Shown here: piece after piece, positions 13,038-13,377 of the stretch
Layout of the letters: the number at the start of each line of letters is the position of its first letter
Position numbering within the stretch: the first letter of the stretch is position 1
NCBI GenBank assembly: GCA_946410505.1
Contig: CAMKAP010000030.1
Span: forward strand, 1 to 13,377
Direction: 5' to 3'
Length of the DNA: 13,377 bases
Origin: an uncultured Clostridia bacterium
GTDB taxonomy: Bacteria; Bacillota_A; Clostridia; Oscillospirales; Oscillospiraceae
Translations under genes and position numbers: made by a program
Notes under the pieces: generated by a model
What the model saw: the letters and a program-made list of their open reading frames with translations, nothing else
The model's database searches: none
What the model was told of the DNA's origin: nothing

Positions 13038-13377
13038 TTAGAGGAGCGAGACGAGCTTTTTTGCTCCCTCGGCGAAATATGCCAGGTTCTCCTCCTGCAG
13101 CACGGTGTCCTTCGCCGTGTGGATGCGGCTCATATAGAGGCCAAGCACGGGTTTTTTCCGCATGGCGGAAACGCCCACGCCCACCGGAAAGTTTGCCTGA
13201 TCGGAGGGGTAGAAGGCTGAGAGCGTGCTCTCAAAATGCAGCGTTTTCCCATCAACCGCCGAAAATGCTGCGCGCAGCGCGGCGTCGTGGGCTTTGCGGG
13301 CCTTTCGGGAGGAAACAAAGAGAAAATCGTCCCCGTCCGAGACGCAGTCGAAATTCACCAGCAGCTTTCCCTTCATG
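13038..13377 (-). CDS. Probable M28-family metallopeptidase, C-terminal part (cut by right edge)
   Basis: At least 112 C-terminal residues are present. The Met codon at 13374-13376 is very likely internal, since the frame is still open at the edge and the sequence begins inside a conserved block. Motifs fit the M28 zinc aminopeptidase fold: LLVNFDCVSDGD (the Asp matches a zinc-ligand strand), a YPSDQANF block and SRIHTAKDTVLQEENL, whose His and Asp match the last metal-ligand motif (HTxxDT). The N-terminal half with the other zinc ligands lies outside, so activity and substrate cannot be judged. It converges on trmO and shares its terminator. Other M20/M28-like peptidases remain possible. Confidence 0.65.
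   Translation of the reverse strand, partial: MKGKLLVNFDCVSDGDDFLFVSSRKARKAHDAALRAAFSAVDGKTLHFESTLSAFYPSDQANFPVGVGVSAMRKKPVLGLYMSRIHTAKDTVLQEENLAYFAEGAKKLVSLL

Noticed and set aside
13038..13376. A complete 112-residue gene starting at 13376
   Set aside because: The Met falls within a conserved peptidase strand and the frame reaches the edge, so this is a truncated larger gene.
1..13377. A novel defence, mobile or biosynthetic system
   Set aside because: Nearly all of the sequence is covered by recognised housekeeping genes; no recombinase, transposase, toxin-antitoxin, CRISPR or biosynthetic genes were found on either strand.

Overview
The window looks like chromosomal core sequence from a high-GC (roughly 60% by eye) Gram-positive member of the Clostridia, most like an Oscillospiraceae/Ruminococcaceae gut bacterium. 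The evidence is the Firmicutes-type division cluster (yggS/ylmE, sepF, divIVA, ileS), the clostridial grouping of miaB, mutS, mutL, miaA and hfq, a short Hfq, and a MutL with the endonuclease-type C-terminus. This taxonomic call is inference from gene content and order; no database search was possible.

Layout. Positions 1-7399 carry eight genes on the minus strand. In transcription order they are mutL, miaA, hfq, a small membrane-anchored HlyD-like protein, yggS, sepF, divIVA and ileS (cut by the left edge). A divergent promoter region at 7400-7540 separates them from a compact plus-strand operon (7541-12960): miaB, mutS, a CPBP-family membrane protease and trmO, where the last three genes are joined by 1-nt and 4-nt overlaps. 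A strong hairpin at 12977-13016 acts as a probable bidirectional terminator. The right edge holds the C-terminal part of a minus-strand gene resembling M28 metallopeptidases.

Themes. MutS and MutL start DNA mismatch repair. MiaA, MiaB and TrmO all modify adenosine 37 of tRNAs, next to the anticodon. Hfq is the Sm-like RNA chaperone. SepF and DivIVA are septum and cell-pole proteins, YggS is a PLP-homeostasis protein, and IleS charges tRNA-Ile. These genes are mostly housekeeping. I see no rRNA, tRNA, CRISPR array, insertion sequence, phage gene or defence system.

The least ordinary parts are: the 270-bp mutL-miaA gap with two perfect palindromes, which may be a dispersed repeat; the CPBP protease coupled translationally to mutS; the shortened HlyD-like protein that seems to start at TTG inside hfq; the divergent arrangement of miaB-mutS and mutL-miaA-hfq; and an ileS leader without a recognisable T-box. 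I found no convincing undescribed multi-gene system.
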